From Bacillota bacterium (GTDB lineage: Bacteria; Bacillota; Clostridia; Acetivibrionales; DTU013), in the NCBI GenBank assembly GCA_023399355.1, contig JAEWQC010000269.1, positions 1 to 7,906 of the forward strand: DNA of 7,906 nt. The letters run 5' to 3'. Position numbers and translations under genes: made by a program. The notes beneath the pieces were generated by a model, which was given only the letters and a program-made list of their open reading frames with translations, was not told where the DNA came from and did not search any database. The stretch's first letter is position 1; each line of letters opens with the position of its first letter. Of the stretch, positions 5,619-7,906 are shown in pieces.

Positions 5619-6629
5619 ATGGAGCACACAATTTCAATAAAAAGGGCCGTACTGCATGTCCTGGATGTTAATGCTGTCATGCCGGTCCTCTCCAGGGCAG
5701 AACTTGAGATATCCGAAGCCTTGACGGATTATTTGGGAAGACACATAGACAAGGTGATTGAAGATCCTAATACCAAGAATGCGCGTTTTACGGGCGAAGA
5801 TGAGATCCGGCTGTTATGTGGACTTCTTAATGGTCATGAAGGTGATTTTCTGCCTGTAAGTTCAGATATCGCAAATAAGCTTTTTATACTTCTTCAAAAG
5901 AATGTCGGAATACCGTCAGCGGATCTGGTTTGCTGCCTGGCTGAAATTGATGGGGTAAAAACCCTCGTGTTGTTGAAACTAAATTACAATGAAGGTTTTA
6001 CTCACTGGGTTCAAAATGCCGACGAGGGCGCTGTCAACACGATCATACGCCATAAAACGCTATTGCCGCAGGAAGGTCAAAAGCTTGAAGAATGTGTTCT
6101 GATCAATCTGTCTGATTTCAGCCTGAGATTAATGGAAAAACAATATGAAATAAATGGAGAGAAGGAATTTTATCTATCCAACCAATTTCTGAAATGCAGC
6201 TGTGACTTGTCCGACAATGCCAAACTTAAAATTCTTGATAAAGCTGCAAAAAACATAAATAAGAAATACTTCAGCGAGGATTTTGAGAAGACGATCCAGA
6301 TGAAAAAAGCTGTCGCAGAAAGTGTTGAAGACACTGACACCATACAGATTGACCGGATTGCTGATAAAATGTATGAAAGGAATACGGAAATCCGGAGTGA
6401 GTATGTGGAAGAGATTGCTAAGGCAGGTCTGGGTGAAAAAGAAATTATAATTCCAGGCAGACTTATTGAAAAAAAGTTCAGGACTCACAAAATCAAAACC
6501 GATACGGGAATTGAGATTGATTTTCCGCTGGAATATGCCGATGACAGGGACAAAATAGAATTTATCAACAATGCGGATGGAACACTGTCCATCGTTATTA
6601 AAAATGTTGTCAGGATAACCAACAGGTAA
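5619..6629 (+). CDS. Nucleoid-associated protein, NdpA/YejK family
   Basis: A 336-aa soluble protein, about the length of Escherichia coli YejK (around 335 aa). It has the family's general plan: an N-terminal strand and helix opening (ISIKRAVLHVLD), an early helical stretch (LSRAELEISEALTDYL), a central beta-rich part with LVLLKLNY (about 137-144), and a C-terminal part ending in strands (GTLSIVIKNVVRI). Family members bind double-stranded DNA and associate with the nucleoid; the exact role in Firmicutes is not established. I chose the ATG at 5619 because AGGGAG lies 7 nt upstream; an in-frame TTG 20 codons earlier has no comparable site. It is preceded by a 188-bp gap after the Lrp-type gene and followed by a convergent permease operon, so it is probably transcribed alone. 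Assignment rests on recognised pattern and length and is less certain than the other genes. Confidence 0.75.
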   Translation: MEHTISIKRAVLHVLDVNAVMPVLSRAELEISEALTDYLGRHIDKVIEDPNTKNARFTGEDEIRLLCGLLNGHEGDFLPVSSDIANKLFILLQKNVGIPSADLVCCLAEIDGVKTLVLLKLNYNEGFTHWVQNADEGAVNTIIRHKTLLPQEGQKLEECVLINLSDFSLRLMEKQYEINGEKEFYLSNQFLKCSCDLSDNAKLKILDKAAKNINKKYFSEDFEKTIQMKKAVAESVEDTDTIQIDRIADKMYERNTEIRSEYVEEIAKAGLGEKEIIIPGRLIEKKFRTHKIKTDTGIEIDFPLEYADDRDKIEFINNADGTLSIVIKNVVRITNR

Positions 6630-6768
6630 CCATGTAAATGCAAAGCCGGCCGACTTTCACCGATGGCAGCAGGGAACCCTGTCTTCCATAATAAAGGATG
6701 CCTTCATTTCCGAAGACGCCCTGATAAAGAACGATCTCTTTTTTATTATATATGGAATAAAACCGCAT
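6630..6768. other. Convergent intergenic region, no gene seen
   Basis: This lies between the 3' end of the NdpA-like gene and the terminator of the permease operon. It holds a small palindromic CGGCCG flanked by AAAG and CTTT, a short CAGG/CCTG hairpin near 6669-6680, and a T-run on the plus strand at about 6738-6744 preceded by a weak AAAGA/TCTTT pairing that might end the NdpA-like transcript. No coding frame with a ribosome binding site is visible. Confidence 0.4.
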
Positions 6769-6799
6769 AAAAAAGCCTTCTACAAATAGTAGAAGGCTT
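6769..6799 (-). terminator. Rho-independent terminator of the sugar ABC permease operon
   Basis: A perfect 11-bp stem, AAGCCTTCTAC (6773-6783) with GTAGAAGGCTT (6789-6799), encloses a 5-nt loop. Read on the minus strand it ends in six Ts (6774-6769), just downstream of the permease stop at 6817. The plus-strand side has no T-run, so it works for the permease transcript only. Confidence 0.93.
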
Positions 6800-6816
6800 G
6801 ATGCGTTAAGACCATT

Positions 6817-7668
6817 TTATTCCTTGACACCGCCAAGTGCAACTCCCGCTATTATATACTTCGACAGCAGGAAATATACGATAAACAGCGGCAGCACTGT
6901 CAGAGTAAGCCCTAAATACACCGAGCCATACTCCGTCTTATAGATGTCGCCTCTTAGCAAGCTTACCATTATCGGCATTGTATATTTAGTCTTGGAGGTA
7001 AGCAAAATCAGTGGCATGAACAGGTTGTTCCAACTGCCTACAAACGCGAAAATCGCCTGTGTCGCAATGGCGGGTATCATCATGGGAATAATTATTCTAT
7101 TAAAGGTGTAAAACTCGCCGGCACCGTCTATTCGCGCCGAATTCACAATATCAAGATGAAGTGTGGCGAGCAGGTACTGACGCATAAAGAATACCATTGA
7201 GGGTGCGGCTATTGCAGGGATTATCAGCGGTAAAAAGCTGTTCGTCCAATGGATGCGATACATAAACTGATAAAATCCAATACCTGATACCTGTGCAGGA
7301 ATCATCAGTACAGCCATTATAAATGTGAAGAAAGGCTGACGCATTCTCCAGTCATATGCTATCAATCCATATGCAGTAAGCGAAGAGAAATATACCGCTA
7401 GAATTGTCGAGCCTCCGGCGATTATAACCGAGTTTAAAAAACCGATGAACGGATTAAAGGTATTTTTACCAAGAAGTACGTGCAAATTGCTCGAGAAGTA
7501 CTTCGAAGGAAGCAGAGACAAGGCATGCTGCTGAATCTCAAAGGTTGAACGCGTCGCGTTCATAATCATGATCCAGAACGGTAATATGCTGAGGACAGTC
7601 AGGAAAATGCAGACAACATAAATGAGTGTTTTGTATGAATACTGGCCAATGGTCTTTTCGCGTCTCAT
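6817..7668 (-). CDS. Carbohydrate ABC transporter permease, MalG type
   Basis: A 283-aa inner-membrane permease of the binding-protein-dependent sugar uptake family (MalG/UgpE-like, COG0395 type); the length is normal. About six membrane helices are visible, near residues 13-36, 76-103, 112-136, 145-165, 198-222 and 250-273. The cytoplasmic EAA loop that contacts the ATPase is at about 173-198, with NSARIDGA followed by RIIIPMMIP; the usual leading EAA reads NSA here. FMRQYL (161-166), GSWNNLFMPLIL (211-222) and the C-terminal GVALGGVKE are typical. The ATG has AGGAGGG 8 nt upstream, within the last codons of the preceding permease gene, and overlaps its stop by 4 nt, so the two are probably translationally coupled. 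The operon ends here at the 6769-6799 terminator. The binding protein and ATPase are not in the window, and the sugar cannot be inferred. Confidence 0.95.
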   Translation of the reverse strand: MRREKTIGQYSYKTLIYVVCIFLTVLSILPFWIMIMNATRSTFEIQQHALSLLPSKYFSSNLHVLLGKNTFNPFIGFLNSVIIAGGSTILAVYFSSLTAYGLIAYDWRMRQPFFTFIMAVLMIPAQVSGIGFYQFMYRIHWTNSFLPLIIPAIAAPSMVFFMRQYLLATLHLDIVNSARIDGAGEFYTFNRIIIPMMIPAIATQAIFAFVGSWNNLFMPLILLTSKTKYTMPIMVSLLRGDIYKTEYGSVYLGLTLTVLPLFIVYFLLSKYIIAGVALGGVKE

Positions 7669-7906
7669 ATCGCTGCCCTCCTTGCTGCCTTTTCGGCCTT
7701 TTTAATCTTTTCTGCGTATCTGTCGCGCATCACATAGAAGAGGATAGCTGATAGTACCGATATGATGATAAACATAATCATACTTGCAGCAGCTGCACGG
7801 TTATACATAAAAGTGCCGCTGAATGCCTGAATGTAAATGAACAAGCTGGCTGAAAGAGTAGAGCTGTCCGGACCTCCTATACCACCTTGGGTGAACAGTC
7901 TGGGAA
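7665..7906 (-). CDS. Carbohydrate ABC transporter permease, MalF/UgpA type, C-terminal part (5' end beyond window)
   Basis: The last 79 residues of an inner-membrane permease, in the frame whose first full codon starts at 7904. The fragment contains GGIGGPDSSTLSASLFIYIQ, matching the family's GGP-x-x-x-T-x-x-L-x-x-Y-I pattern, then a final membrane helix (about fragment residues 38-58, ASMIMFIIISVL and following) and a basic, Ala-rich cytoplasmic tail with DRYAEKIKKAEKAARRAAI. The TGA stop (7667-7665) shares ATGA with the start of the downstream MalG-type gene. Together they form the heterodimeric membrane core of one sugar importer. The start and upstream genes lie past the right edge. Confidence 0.93.
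   Translation of the reverse strand, partial: PRLFTQGGIGGPDSSTLSASLFIYIQAFSGTFMYNRAAAASMIMFIIISVLSAILFYVMRDRYAEKIKKAEKAARRAAI

Noticed and set aside
6623..6670. Possible c-di-GMP-I (GEMM) riboswitch remnant: a GTAA tetraloop-like CAT/ATG hairpin, GCAAAGCC (6640-6647) and ACCGATGGC (6659-6667) in GEMM order.
   Set aside because: The second stem between GGCC and the 3' part is missing, the closing stem does not pair, part of it lies in the NdpA-like stop region, and no gene follows on the plus strand. A covariance search against the GEMM-I model would decide; a significant hit would revive it.

Overview
The window looks like chromosomal DNA of an anaerobic, low-to-moderate GC Firmicute, most likely a member of the Clostridia. 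The indications are a multidomain [FeFe] hydrogenase, strong GGAGG-type ribosome binding sites, AT-rich intergenic DNA with near-consensus sigma-A promoters, an MalF/MalG-type sugar permease pair, and a bacterial group IIC intron. This is inferred from gene content; no rRNA or other species marker is present.

Layout, left to right. Positions 1-121 (minus strand) are the 5' end of a group IIC self-splicing intron, which runs off the left edge. It sits directly behind a hairpin terminator (about 127-161) that closes the hydrogenase gene. The hydrogenase (259-3696, minus, 1145 aa) is a single polypeptide that joins a NuoG-like [2Fe-2S] domain, a GltD/NfnB-type FAD-NAD(P)H oxidoreductase, a Cys-rich linker, two [4Fe-4S] clusters, a complete H-cluster domain, a small-subunit-type segment and a half-degenerate NuoE-like tail. 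It has its own promoter (3786-3814), with an inverted repeat overlapping the -35 box. A 423-bp gap follows (3697-4119) with degraded-looking repeats and no convincing gene. Next come a UlaG-like metallo-beta-lactamase-fold hydrolase (4120-4878, minus) and, divergent from it, an Lrp/AsnC-type regulator (5017-5430, plus). A nucleoid-associated NdpA/YejK-family protein (5619-6629, plus) comes next. The right end is the distal part of a carbohydrate ABC transporter operon on the minus strand: the C-terminus of a MalF-type permease (7665 to the edge), overlapping by 4 nt a complete MalG-type permease (6817-7668), closed by a strong terminator (6769-6799).

How the genes work together. The hydrogenase appears monocistronic and self-contained: it carries its own flavin/pyridine-nucleotide module, so it plausibly couples NAD(P)H and an iron-sulfur carrier to H2 without separate NuoE/NuoF subunits. 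The hydrolase and Lrp-type regulator form a divergent pair that may be a regulator-target unit. The permeases belong to a sugar uptake system whose other genes lie beyond the right edge. I see no evidence that these units share one pathway.

The most notable items are the hydrogenase architecture (the fusion seam and the half-lost NuoE-like cluster) and the intron lodged behind its terminator. I did not find a clearly new defence, CRISPR or mobile system.
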